From positions 62,001 through 126,000 of the forward strand of contig JAUIAP010000003.1 in the NCBI GenBank assembly GCA_030425205.1: 64,000 nucleotides of DNA, written 5' to 3'. The notes beneath the pieces are model-generated. The model saw nothing but the letters and a program-made list of their open reading frames with translations, was not told the DNA's origin and ran no database searches. A program made the position numbers and the translations under genes. Below are positions 54,217 through 63,188 of this stretch, in pieces. Origin of the DNA: Anaerolineae bacterium (lineage in GTDB: Bacteria > Chloroflexota > Anaerolineae > Promineifilales > Promineifilaceae). Within the stretch, counting starts at the first letter, position 1. Each line of letters opens with the position of its first letter.

Positions 54217-55953
54217 CTATTGACGAACGAGGATACTGCCCCACAGTGGGGAGAGGGTGACCATTTCGGCCGAAATCATCCCCCCATTCAAAACATCCTC
54301 AAAATTCCCATCCACGCGCACCGTCTGTGTCGCATCCGACCGATTTAACAACACAACAACTTCTTGCCCTTCCGTTCGCCGCACAAACCCGTAAACATCT
54401 TCCTCCACCAGCAACGTCTCAAAATCACCCACTTTCAACGCTGGTAAATCGTTGTGAATCTGGATCATGCGCTTGTAAAAGGCGTGCAGTTCGTGGTCAA
54501 ATCCGACGGGTTGGGGGGCGTCAAATGGGGTTTGATCGGGGGCGGTTGTTTGTGCGTCAAATGTCAACTCAGGCCAGACCATCGGCTGACGGTCATCGGG
54601 ATCATTTGCGCTCCACATTCCCGCCTCATCCCCATAGTAAATCATCGGCGCACCCACATAGGTCATTTGCAGCAGCACAAACAGCTTTTGTAATTTGCGC
54701 TCTTCGTCAGTTGGTTTGCGCAAGTCGAGGAGCGGATTGTTCTCAGGCTTGGACGCGGCATGATAGACAAACCAATCGCGGAAATCGAGTGCAGAACGAT
54801 TGACGATGTGTGTGCCGATGCGTGCGCTATCGTGGCTACCGAATAGATTCTGCTGAACGTAGGCAACACCAGCGGGATATTCGTCGATCAGTTCATGCAG
54901 TTGGCGATCAAGCTCGGCCGTCGTGATGCGGTTGTTGTGTTGGATAATCCACTCAGCACCCGCCCACGCAAAGTTGTAGTTCATCACGGCGTCAAATTCG
55001 TCGCCTTGCAGATAGGGTTGTGTGGTGGCAATCGGCCGAATTATCTCCGCTGTCAAATACGCGTCTGGCTTGATCGATTTGACATGCTTGCGCCAATCCT
55101 TCCAAAATGGATGCTCGACACAAAACGCCACATCCAGCCGCCATCCGTCAATCCCCGCACTCACATCCCCATTGGGCGCAAGCCAGCGTTCCGTCGCCGC
55201 AAACACATACCCTTTTGGGCCCGCCGTCAGCCCGTTCTCATCCTGATTCAACTCTGGCAACGTCTCGTAGCCAAACCAGCCCGTATACTTGAACGCTGTG
55301 CCGGCCGCCTCGTCGCGCCAGCTCTCCACCTTCAACCAATCGGCAACGGGCGACGCTTGCTGATTCTTTTCGACATCGCGAAAGACCCAGCTATTCAAAC
55401 CCATGTGGTTAAAAACGCCATCAAAAATGACGCGCATTCCGCGCTTGTGTAGTTCCGCGATCAGCTTGAGCGCGAGTTTGTCCGCGCTTGTCCAGACCCA
55501 TGTGGCGGGATCGTGGGGCTGTTCCGTCGCCATCAGTGCGCGGTCGCCAGCAGGATCGGGGCCAAAATTGGGGTCAATATGATGATAAGATGCGCCATCG
55601 TATTTATGTTCGCTAGGCGCATCAAATACGGGGTTGAGGTAGATTGCGCCAACGCCTAAATCTTCCAAGTAGTCGAGTCGGTCGATAATCCCCTGCAAAT
55701 CGCCGCCATACCGCCGCCGATGTAGCGTCTGCCACATATCCAGCCCGTTGTTCTGCTCATAGGGTTGGCGGAGATACCATTCGGCCGTCCAATCATGAAT
55801 CTCAAACGGGGCATCCTGATCCAGCGGCCACGCATTGCGCTGATCTGTCAATTTGGGATCATTTGACCGATCGCCGTTCCAAAATCGCTCTGGAAAAATT
55901 TGATACCAGACAATCCCTTTTGCCCATTCAGGCACAAATTCAGCGCGCATCAT
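54217..55953 (-). CDS. Alpha-amylase family glycosidase (GH13)
   Basis: This 578-residue enzyme acts on alpha-glucans, possibly neopullulanase or cyclomaltodextrinase-like. GH13 regions are in order: LEDLGVGAIYLNPVF, region I VIFDGVFNHMG, region II IDGWRLDVAF (nucleophile Asp), region III LTAEII (acid Glu), region IV FGSHDSARIGT (Asp). No signal peptide is seen, so it is probably cytoplasmic. The short C-terminal beta domain ends LSPLWGSILVRQ. The start overlaps the stop codon of the upstream protease gene (ATGATG over TGATG), so the two genes are coupled. Confidence 0.95.
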   Translation of the reverse strand: MMRAEFVPEWAKGIVWYQIFPERFWNGDRSNDPKLTDQRNAWPLDQDAPFEIHDWTAEWYLRQPYEQNNGLDMWQTLHRRRYGGDLQGIIDRLDYLEDLGVGAIYLNPVFDAPSEHKYDGASYHHIDPNFGPDPAGDRALMATEQPHDPATWVWTSADKLALKLIAELHKRGMRVIFDGVFNHMGLNSWVFRDVEKNQQASPVADWLKVESWRDEAAGTAFKYTGWFGYETLPELNQDENGLTAGPKGYVFAATERWLAPNGDVSAGIDGWRLDVAFCVEHPFWKDWRKHVKSIKPDAYLTAEIIRPIATTQPYLQGDEFDAVMNYNFAWAGAEWIIQHNNRITTAELDRQLHELIDEYPAGVAYVQQNLFGSHDSARIGTHIVNRSALDFRDWFVYHAASKPENNPLLDLRKPTDEERKLQKLFVLLQMTYVGAPMIYYGDEAGMWSANDPDDRQPMVWPELTFDAQTTAPDQTPFDAPQPVGFDHELHAFYKRMIQIHNDLPALKVGDFETLLVEEDVYGFVRRTEGQEVVVLLNRSDATQTVRVDGNFEDVLNGGMISAEMVTLSPLWGSILVRQ

Positions 55954-58331
55954 TCCTCTTCTTCCTCTTCATCGTCCGAATCATCATGGCGTTTGGCAAG
56001 CAGATCGAGCTTTGCCTGCACAATGCCATGAATGCTGTCGGGCGGATATTCGCCATCTTCATCCCGTTTGCCAACACAGTGACCTGTCAAAATTTCCAGC
56101 CCTTCCGTCACGTTCTCAATCGCCCAGATCGTGAACTGACCCGCCTTGACCGCATCGATCACATCTTGGTGCAGCATCAAATCTTTGACATTGGAGCGGG
56201 GGATGACCACCCCTTGCTCACCCGTCAATCCTGCATGGCTGCACACGCGGAAAAACCCCTCGATCTTTTCGGTTGCACCGCCGATTGGTTGGATGTCGCC
56301 ATATTGGTTGATCGAGCCCGTGACGGCGATGCCCTGTTTGAGTGGAATGTTGCCGAGCGCGGAGAGCAGCGCGTAAAGTTCGGCCGAACTTGCGCTATCT
56401 CCACCAATGCCCGCATAGTTTTGTTCAAACGTCAAACTCGCTCCAAACGACAGCGGATGCTCCTGTGCGTACTGTCCACCCATGTATCCCATCATGATCA
56501 GCACCCCTTTGTCATGAATTGGATCGGACATATCGACTTCGCGCTCAATCTGCATCACGCCGCTGCCCGCATAGGTGCGCGCCGTAATCCGCGACGGTCG
56601 GCCGAAAGAGTAATCCCCAATATCTAGCACCGATAGACCGTTGACCTGCCCAATCCGCTCCCCATCGACGGCGATCATCAACAGCCCTTCTTCGATTTGC
56701 TCATCGATGATCACTTCTAGCTTATTGGATCGGCCGATTCGCTCATCCAGCGCATGTTGGACATGTTGGCGCGTCACGACGTTCGCCCCTGCCTGTATTG
56801 TCCAAAATGCCGATTCACGCACCAAATCAGCCAACACGCGGAAGCGCGCGGTCAACTTTGTCTGGCTTTCGCTCAGCTCGGAGCCATATTCGACCACGCG
56901 GGCGACGGCCGATGGATCAAAATGGGGCAGCTTCTCCTCATTGCAGCGGGCCGCAATAAACTTTGCATACGCCATCTCATGCCCATTGTCACGATTCATG
57001 CGCGACCCAAAATCCGCTTTAACCTTAAACAGTTCGTTGAAATCTTCTTCCTGCTCAAACAGACCATAGTATAGATCTTCTGGCCCAATCAGAATGATTT
57101 TGATATCGAGCGGTATGGCCTCTGGATCAATCGTCTTTGCCAAAACGCGCCCGCTGTTGTCGATGGTATTCGATGGTTGCAGCACGATTTTGCGCCCCTT
57201 AATCGACTGCTTTAACGCCTCCCACGCGCTGATGTCACGCAACAGGTCGAGCGCATCCATGATCAGATATCCGCCGTTCGCCTTATGCAAGCTGCCCGGC
57301 TTGATGTTTGAAAAATGGGTAGACATCACGCCATCGCGCATCTCATATTCGATGCGCCCCATCAAATGGTTGTAGGTCGGAATCTGTTCGACATAGACGG
57401 GCGCACCCTCCGTTTTGCCATTGTCCACAAACATGTTGACGCCATAGCGGCTCAGGTCTGGCTCCTTGTCGGGACGATTTGGATCGGGGCGAAACTCGCC
57501 AACATTTTCAAGCACATCATCGTGGACTTCACTCAAATAGAGCAGCACCTCAGCGTGGTCGTTATACAGTTCACGCAGTTCGGTCACGTGGTGTGAAATC
57601 GCTTGTTGGGCGACACGGCGGTCAAGCTCTTCGAGCTGCGTGCGTGCCTGTTGCTGCGCGGTGCGTGCCGCCGCCAACATTTGCTCAAGATCATGCTCAA
57701 GCTCTTGCTGGTTGACATCGATCTCGTCCTGCTCGTCCAGCGTTAGGGCTGCATAATGCTCGGCCGTCATCACCTCATCGCCGACCATCGGTGCAATCGA
57801 CAAGCCAGAGGCGGCCTTGATGACACGGAACCCGACGTCACGCGCCTTGCGCTCTAACTCGCGCATCAGCAAGCTCTGCTTGATCTCCATGCGATTCCAA
57901 AGATCGTCCACCTCTTCATTGTACGCTTCAGTCGTAAACGATTTTGGCAAATCATCGCGCAGACTCGCAACGAGGTTCTCCATCTGTTTCTTGAATTGCG
58001 CCCCCTGACCAGCGGGGAACTCGATGGCACGCGGCTGATGCGGAATGCTAAAGTTATGGACGTAAATCCAATCGAATGGGGTTTCTTGTTCGCGTGTTTT
58101 TGCGCGCAAATAGTTGAAGATGACAGAGGTGCGGCCCGTTCCCGTTTCCCCTAAGACATAGATGTTGTACCCATGACTGCGAATGCCTATTCCAAAGTCG
58201 AGCGCACGGACCCCCCGCGGCTGTCCAAAGATTCCATCCGTTTCGGTCAATTCGGCCGTTGTCTTAAACTTAAATTGGGCGGGGTCACAGATGCGACGCA
58301 ATTGTTCAGGCGATAATGGTGTTACGGACAT
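55950..58331 (-). CDS. LonB-like ATP-dependent protease (AAA_32 type)
   Basis: This 793-residue soluble protease belongs to the Lon-related family with an extended N-domain. P-loop YVLGETGTGRTSVIF is near 54-68. A long coiled insert (residues 140-260) precedes Walker B-like GGYLIMDALDLL. The S16 protease domain is complete: catalytic Ser in GIGGDSASSAELYALL and Lys in GGATEKIEGFFRV. PRSNVKDLMLHQDVIDAV is typical of Lon-like enzymes. The C-terminus is an acidic tail (DDSDDEEEEEE). It is the first gene of a two-gene unit with the GH13 amylase. Confidence 0.93.
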   Translation of the reverse strand: MSVTPLSPEQLRRICDPAQFKFKTTAELTETDGIFGQPRGVRALDFGIGIRSHGYNIYVLGETGTGRTSVIFNYLRAKTREQETPFDWIYVHNFSIPHQPRAIEFPAGQGAQFKKQMENLVASLRDDLPKSFTTEAYNEEVDDLWNRMEIKQSLLMRELERKARDVGFRVIKAASGLSIAPMVGDEVMTAEHYAALTLDEQDEIDVNQQELEHDLEQMLAAARTAQQQARTQLEELDRRVAQQAISHHVTELRELYNDHAEVLLYLSEVHDDVLENVGEFRPDPNRPDKEPDLSRYGVNMFVDNGKTEGAPVYVEQIPTYNHLMGRIEYEMRDGVMSTHFSNIKPGSLHKANGGYLIMDALDLLRDISAWEALKQSIKGRKIVLQPSNTIDNSGRVLAKTIDPEAIPLDIKIILIGPEDLYYGLFEQEEDFNELFKVKADFGSRMNRDNGHEMAYAKFIAARCNEEKLPHFDPSAVARVVEYGSELSESQTKLTARFRVLADLVRESAFWTIQAGANVVTRQHVQHALDERIGRSNKLEVIIDEQIEEGLLMIAVDGERIGQVNGLSVLDIGDYSFGRPSRITARTYAGSGVMQIEREVDMSDPIHDKGVLIMMGYMGGQYAQEHPLSFGASLTFEQNYAGIGGDSASSAELYALLSALGNIPLKQGIAVTGSINQYGDIQPIGGATEKIEGFFRVCSHAGLTGEQGVVIPRSNVKDLMLHQDVIDAVKAGQFTIWAIENVTEGLEILTGHCVGKRDEDGEYPPDSIHGIVQAKLDLLAKRHDDSDDEEEEEE

Positions 58332-58430
58332 TTAGCAAGTACCTATCGAATAAATTTAGTGGGCAAGTCTATTCGATCCCTGCATTTTTTACGAATGGTT
58401 TGGGAAGGGGGTAAAGAGAGTTATTAGGAA

Positions 58431-60761
58431 CTATCGCCGCCCCACAATCCCGCCAATCCCATTTCCGACCCAAACTTCATCCGCAAATTGTGGATCAGAA
58501 GCGGACGCCACAAAGTAGCTAATCCCATGCACCGTCGGCCGTTTTTTCAATTCATCCCAAAAGAGAATATATTCGCTCGCCTTGTGTGCAAACGTGCGCC
58601 CAGGTCCGTTGTTGCTCGCTTCGGTGACGTAGATGGGGAGGTTAGGGAAGCGCGAGATGTAATCATCGACGACATGGAGTGCTTGCCAAAGTGGATAGTG
58701 GATCGACCAGTAGACGTGAATGCCTAGACCATCGGCCGATTGTACCGCCCAGCGCGACTGCTCAATAAAGGAGACGTGATCCTGTCGTAATCCTGCAATC
58801 GTGTGGCCGGGTGAGAGGCCGGGAAAGATAAAGCGGGTGACTGGAAAGCGTTGGCGAAACAGACGCAACAGCTCAAACCACCAGACGGCAAATTGGCTGC
58901 CATTTGACCAGTTGTAGTTGCCGTTTAACACCATGCCTTCCGTCGTTAAGTTTGGCTCGTTGTGCAGTTCGACAACGACATCTTTGCCCCGCAACTCGTT
59001 GAGCGCACGGGCGATATCGCTGACGGTATCGTTAAAAAACCGCTGCGGTGTGATGTTGCGGATGTGGTTATTTTGACGGAATTCGAGAAATGCCCGCAGT
59101 ACCCAAGTCGCCTGTGGGTTTTCGCGTGCCAAGCGTTCGACCGCCTCTCTAGGATGAAAGGACAGCACCTTGATCATGCTGACGCGGGCGTTGCGAAACT
59201 CGGCAAATTCGGCCTCTGTGATCAGGGGATCGGCCGATGCGTGCAGGCCCAAGCGCGCGGGGCCATAAATGGGCGGCGGTGGCGTGGGATTGGGCAGGAT
59301 GGGTGCTGGGTCAGGTGGCAGTGGAATGGCAGGTTGCAGGACATCGGTGCGGACGGATACGGGGGTGTAGAGACCGTTTACGCCGCCGGTAATGTTCATC
59401 TGCCCATTGGCGGGAATAAAGCCCAATTCGGCCGAATTTCCATTGGCCCCGCTCCGCAACGTTACCCCACCCGGTCGTGCCGTCGCGACATAATCCCGAA
59501 CCCAAATGCCGCCTGTCGGAACCCAGCCGTTGCGGACGGTGGGTGGCGGTGAGTAGGGCGGTTGTAAATCGTCGTCGGCAACGCTGATCGGCGTGAAGAC
59601 TTCAAACGCAGCACCCAAAATTTTGACATCGATGCCTGCCGCGATATAGCCCTTTTTCTGTGAATCACGCTCTGGCTCGGTAAACAGCGTCACGCCGCCG
59701 GGACGTGTTTTGGCCGTTTGACCCTGCACAATCAGCCCGCCCGTCGGCGCCCATCCCTGCGTCACGGGGTCGGGTGGTGGCGGCAGCGGACGCAGTTTGG
59801 CGGTCGCCACACGGATTGGTGTAAAGCCACGCACCGCACCGCCACGCACTATGACTTGCTCATTTGCCACGACCTGACCCAAGCGATCTGAAAAGCCAGT
59901 GGCGGCGGCGAAAACGGTGATTCCACCCTGCTTGACGGTTGCGACGCTGCCATTGATCGTCATGCGGTGTGTCAACGCCCACCCGTCGACAAATTCGGCC
60001 GATTCTCGATTCACAAATCCCAGTTCGTTGTCAAAGTCGGGACGCGACGTGCTGATGATAGGCAGAAATACGTTGAACGTTTCGGGTTCCGCATCGATCC
60101 GCAACTCAACTGGCGCAAAGCGACCACGAAACAAGCCCGTGATATGCAAAATGGTGCCAGCGGGGATCAGGCCGAGATTCTCAGCGGTCAATGAGGGCGC
60201 ACTGCGCAGAATTGTTCCACCCCAAGAAACTTGGGCCAGATCGTCGTAAATTGAAAGACTTGGCCGATAGGCCCAACCCGTTATGAACGGCGGTTCTGGT
60301 CGCGTCCACCCTGCCAGCGGCAACAAAAATGGCATCGGATCGATGATGTCATCGGGATAGCCGGGAGCCGCGCTATTTGCGAGATGCAACATCAACTTGA
60401 GATGGGGATAGACCGCATCGCCAGAGGTGCCGGCCGTGCCGATGACATTGCCCGCCTCGACGTGCTGCCCCTCATTCAAACCAATGCGATTGAGATGGGC
60501 ATAGGTTGTCGCATAGCCGTCTTGGTGCGTGATGCGAATGTGGTTGCCGTAGCGTTCAAATGCGGCGTCGTCACTTTCCTGCACGACGCGAGTCACCGTC
60601 CCTGCGGCGACGGCCAAAATGTTGCTGTCGAGTGGTGCCGCAATATCCACACCATCATGACCGGGCAATCCAAATGCACGATAGCGGGCGGGGTTTTGCC
60701 CAAAATACTCTAAGATATCCTGTTGTTCCGTCGGCCAATGCTGAAACTCAAAAACTGCCAT
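58431..60761 (-). CDS. M23-like domain, SH3-like repeats and clan-A glycosidase-like domain in one protein
   Basis: From ATG 60761 (MAVFEFQHW, with GAGAAG ahead) the product has 776 residues. Residues 25-150 are LytM/M23-like (GLPGHDGVDIAAPLDSNILA, ITHQDGYATTYAHLNRIGL). The second zinc motif reads HLKLML where active enzymes have HLH, so this domain may bind rather than cut. Four to five SH3-like segments with TARPGGVTLRSG-type cores follow (about 190-485). The last 260 residues form a TIM barrel with Glu in VVELHNEPNL and IYVTEASNNG, the acid and nucleophile positions of clan A. No signal peptide is seen, which is odd for a wall enzyme. Confidence 0.85.
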   Translation of the reverse strand: MAVFEFQHWPTEQQDILEYFGQNPARYRAFGLPGHDGVDIAAPLDSNILAVAAGTVTRVVQESDDAAFERYGNHIRITHQDGYATTYAHLNRIGLNEGQHVEAGNVIGTAGTSGDAVYPHLKLMLHLANSAAPGYPDDIIDPMPFLLPLAGWTRPEPPFITGWAYRPSLSIYDDLAQVSWGGTILRSAPSLTAENLGLIPAGTILHITGLFRGRFAPVELRIDAEPETFNVFLPIISTSRPDFDNELGFVNRESAEFVDGWALTHRMTINGSVATVKQGGITVFAAATGFSDRLGQVVANEQVIVRGGAVRGFTPIRVATAKLRPLPPPPDPVTQGWAPTGGLIVQGQTAKTRPGGVTLFTEPERDSQKKGYIAAGIDVKILGAAFEVFTPISVADDDLQPPYSPPPTVRNGWVPTGGIWVRDYVATARPGGVTLRSGANGNSAELGFIPANGQMNITGGVNGLYTPVSVRTDVLQPAIPLPPDPAPILPNPTPPPPIYGPARLGLHASADPLITEAEFAEFRNARVSMIKVLSFHPREAVERLARENPQATWVLRAFLEFRQNNHIRNITPQRFFNDTVSDIARALNELRGKDVVVELHNEPNLTTEGMVLNGNYNWSNGSQFAVWWFELLRLFRQRFPVTRFIFPGLSPGHTIAGLRQDHVSFIEQSRWAVQSADGLGIHVYWSIHYPLWQALHVVDDYISRFPNLPIYVTEASNNGPGRTFAHKASEYILFWDELKKRPTVHGISYFVASASDPQFADEVWVGNGIGGIVGRR

Positions 60762-60892
60762 GTTACTTCTCGCCATGCGTTCACATTTGTTATGCGCGTT
60801 TACGCATTCACGGTTAGTTTACATCGTTTGTGGCGTAGAGGCAGGAAAAACATAAATCAGACCGGCGAAGTTGTTGTTGCCGCCCGTGATTT

Positions 60893-60909
60893 TTGATATA
60901 AAATATCAA
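60893..60909. promoter_or_regulatory. Perfect palindrome before the metal-binding lipoprotein gene
   Basis: TTGATAT-AAA-ATATCAA is an exact 7-3-7 inverted repeat, 53 bases ahead of the start codon. Position and form suit an operator of a metal-responsive repressor (Zur, MntR or DtxR type). Which one cannot be told. Confidence 0.55.
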
Positions 60910-60962
60910 TTCGATAGTAAATCAGCGTTCCTGCTCGACTGGGAACCTAACAAGGAGAGGCA

Positions 60963-61958
60963 ATGTCACTAAAAAATATTCTTTGGGTGTTTCTACCCTT
61001 ACTACTTCTACTCGGTGCGTGTACGCAGGAAAGCGAGCCTCATAGCGAAGATGAACATGTGCATCACGGAACGGGCGGCACGCTTGAGCTACCCGAATTT
61101 CAGGCGATTGAACTAAACGGGCGCAAGCTTAAGGTTGTTGCGACGACGAGCATCATCGGTGATGTGGTCGAACACGTGGGGGGAGAGGCAATCGATTTGG
61201 TGGTGCTAATCGACCCAGATCAAGACACCCACAGCTATGAACCAACCCCTCAAGATTTCGTCGCGCTGGAAGAGGCTGACGTCATTTTTCTCAATGGCTG
61301 GCATCTGGAGGAGCAGTTGGCGGAAGCGGTGGAGGCGAGTTTTGCGGAGAAGGAGGTGGCAATTTCGGCCGAAATCACCCCATTGCAACTTGCCAATGGC
61401 TCGACCGATCCCCACGTCTGGTTTGACATTCACAATGTTGAGCAATGGTCAAACAATACGGCACAGATCCTCAGTCAATTGGATCCGGCCAACGAGACAA
61501 TATATACCGAGAACCTGGCTGGCTATCTAGGACGATTGGAGTTCCTCGAACAAGCGGTTGATCATAAATTGACTGAACTACCAGCCGAAAAACGCAAACT
61601 CGTCACCAATCATGCCGCGTTTAACTACTTTGCAGAAGAATATGATTTTGAGGTCGTGGGAACGGTCATTCCATCATTCAGCAGCAGTGCTGAACCAGCG
61701 GCAAGTGATTTGGCTGATTTAGTGATGGCGATGGAGCGGGAAGGGGTCTGTACGCTATTTGCGGAAACGACGCAGAATAACGATTTGGCGGGGGTGATTT
61801 CGGCCGAAATCTCCCACTGCGATCAGGTGCAAGTTCTTTCACTGTACACGGAGTCTATTCCAGACGGAGAGGCACTATACGTTGGCGATGAAGACAAATT
61901 CGGTTATATCGGCATGATTCATGCCAACGTCGAAACAATTGTTGAGGGACTGCGTTAA
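60963..61958 (+). CDS. Zinc/manganese ABC transporter solute-binding lipoprotein (ZnuA/TroA family)
   Basis: This 331-residue cluster A-I receptor has a signal peptide ending in LLLLGACTQ with the lipobox Cys. A short His-rich stretch (EDEHVHHGTGG) follows, then the TroA fold: KVVATTSIIGDVVEHVGGE, DPDQDTHSYEPTPQD (first His ligand), DPHVWFDIHNVEQW (second), TNHAAFNYFAEEYDF (third) and a C-terminal Asp/Glu. The His-rich part favours zinc. GGAGAGG precedes the ATG. No permease or ATPase genes are adjacent. A perfect palindrome upstream suggests metal-dependent repression. Confidence 0.93.
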   Translation: MSLKNILWVFLPLLLLLGACTQESEPHSEDEHVHHGTGGTLELPEFQAIELNGRKLKVVATTSIIGDVVEHVGGEAIDLVVLIDPDQDTHSYEPTPQDFVALEEADVIFLNGWHLEEQLAEAVEASFAEKEVAISAEITPLQLANGSTDPHVWFDIHNVEQWSNNTAQILSQLDPANETIYTENLAGYLGRLEFLEQAVDHKLTELPAEKRKLVTNHAAFNYFAEEYDFEVVGTVIPSFSSSAEPAASDLADLVMAMEREGVCTLFAETTQNNDLAGVISAEISHCDQVQVLSLYTESIPDGEALYVGDEDKFGYIGMIHANVETIVEGLR

Positions 61959-62074
61959 AACCAATCGTGCTATCAGAATCGTATCGTCAGAAAGGACAAG
62001 GCGTGTGGCAATGATTTACGACTTTTTCGTGAATTTTTTCTACACGCCCCGTCCCTAAAGATACGATATGTAAT

Positions 62075-62590
62075 CTAACCCGCTAACTCACCTAACTTGG
62101 CAAGTGCTGCGTCATAATCGGGAAATTGGGCAATTTCGGGAATGTACTCCGTGTAGGCAACCGTATCATCCGCATCGATGATAATGATGGCGCGCTGCAA
62201 CAGTCGCCACTCCTTAATCGCCAATCCATAATCCTGTCCAAACTGCATCGCCATGTGATCACTCACGACGTCGATGTTGCTGCAACTTTCCTGCTCGCAC
62301 CAGCGTTTTTGATTAAACGGATGCTCTGCGCTGACGGTGAAAAACGCAACGCCGTCATAGTTGAGCGCCTCGTCATTAAACCGCTTTGTCTGTGCGTGGC
62401 AAATCCCCGTGTCGAGCGACGGCACGACTGAGATCAAGCGGATTTTCCCCGCTGAGTCTGCCAGTGAAACGGTCTGCAAATTGTTCTTGACCAGCGCAAA
62501 ATCGGGGGCCTTTGCCCCAACGTCCACATGCTCACCGATTGTGGTCAGCGGATTGCCTTTGATGGTGACACCACCTGTATTTTCTTTCAT
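62075..62590 (-). CDS. tpx: Thiol peroxidase
   Basis: This 171-residue atypical 2-Cys peroxiredoxin reduces lipid and hydrogen peroxides with thioredoxin. The peroxidatic Cys is in VVPSLDTGICHAQT, with the Thr three residues before it, and the resolving Cys in RWCEQESC. The N-terminus (VTIKGNPLTTIGEHVDVG) is typical of Tpx. The length is as expected. It stands alone, followed by nothing on its strand for 100 bases. Confidence 0.96.
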   Translation of the reverse strand: MKENTGGVTIKGNPLTTIGEHVDVGAKAPDFALVKNNLQTVSLADSAGKIRLISVVPSLDTGICHAQTKRFNDEALNYDGVAFFTVSAEHPFNQKRWCEQESCSNIDVVSDHMAMQFGQDYGLAIKEWRLLQRAIIIIDADDTVAYTEYIPEIAQFPDYDAALAKLGELAG

Positions 62591-62600
62591 TGAGTTTCCT

Positions 62601-62668
62601 AGTGGGCTAGTTGCAAGTAGCTAGTTGCTAGTAAATTACTAACGACTAGCCACTATGCACTAGCAACT
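62601..62668. repeat. Hairpin built of CTAGTTG heptamers
   Basis: GCTAGTTGCAAGTAGCTAGT plus TGCTAGTAA faces TTACTAACGACTAGCC and its continuation (ACTATGCACTAGCAAC), with six T after it on the plus strand. The arms again repeat in 7-base steps. It lies between the cold-shock-domain gene and tpx. Confidence 0.75.
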
Positions 62669-62671
62669 TTT

Positions 62672-63124
62672 TTACAACGGCTCGTCGTACTCTTCAACGT
62701 CCATCGCTTCCGACTTGCCACGATATTCGCCCACATTGTAGAGCAACGCCTGACCTTGTGACATGTAGCGAGGATCGTCTAACGCTTTCTTTTTGTGGAA
62801 ATAGAGGCGTTCACCCCCATGATTGATAAAGCCAAATCCTTTGCGCTCGATAAACTCAATCAGCTTACCGATATATTTGCCCGTCGCAGGATCGATTTGA
62901 ATTTCTGCACCGCTCAAATCATAATCGTCGGGTGCTTGCCGCGTTTCTTTGCGTCGCTCACGATTGGGGTCTGGCGCTGCCTGCGGCGCACGTTGCATCC
63001 GAAAATCTTTTAGCGAGGCTGGTTCAACGGGCAATCCCGCTTCATGCAATGCTCGCTGCATCTCAATTGTAAAGACGAATTTTTCGCCGTTCTCATTTTC
63101 TGCCCACTGATCCTTGAAGTTCAT
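62672..63124 (-). CDS. Cold-shock-domain protein with N-terminal extension
   Basis: This 150-residue protein has its last 65 residues as an OB-fold cold-shock domain: GKLIEFIERKGFGFI with RNP1 (KGFGFI), and RLYFHKKKAL with RNP2-like aromatic residues. The first 85 residues are polar and Arg/Pro-rich, probably disordered (PDPNRERRKETRQAPDD). It should bind single-stranded RNA or DNA. It is twice the length of classical Csp proteins. The gene follows the gyrase A gene 64 bases downstream on the same strand. Confidence 0.85.
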   Translation of the reverse strand: MNFKDQWAENENGEKFVFTIEMQRALHEAGLPVEPASLKDFRMQRAPQAAPDPNRERRKETRQAPDDYDLSGAEIQIDPATGKYIGKLIEFIERKGFGFINHGGERLYFHKKKALDDPRYMSQGQALLYNVGEYRGKSEAMDVEEYDEPL

Positions 63125-63188
63125 ATTTGTCCATTGTCGCGTCGCGGCATTGATTTCTGGAAGTTCAAAAGCCCGACGACATATCGTG

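Noticed and set aside
61958-62060. Terminator after the metal-binding lipoprotein gene (GGCGTGT ... ACACGCC)
   Set aside because: The arms are separated by about 35 bases with the T-tract inside the loop, which is not an intrinsic terminator form.
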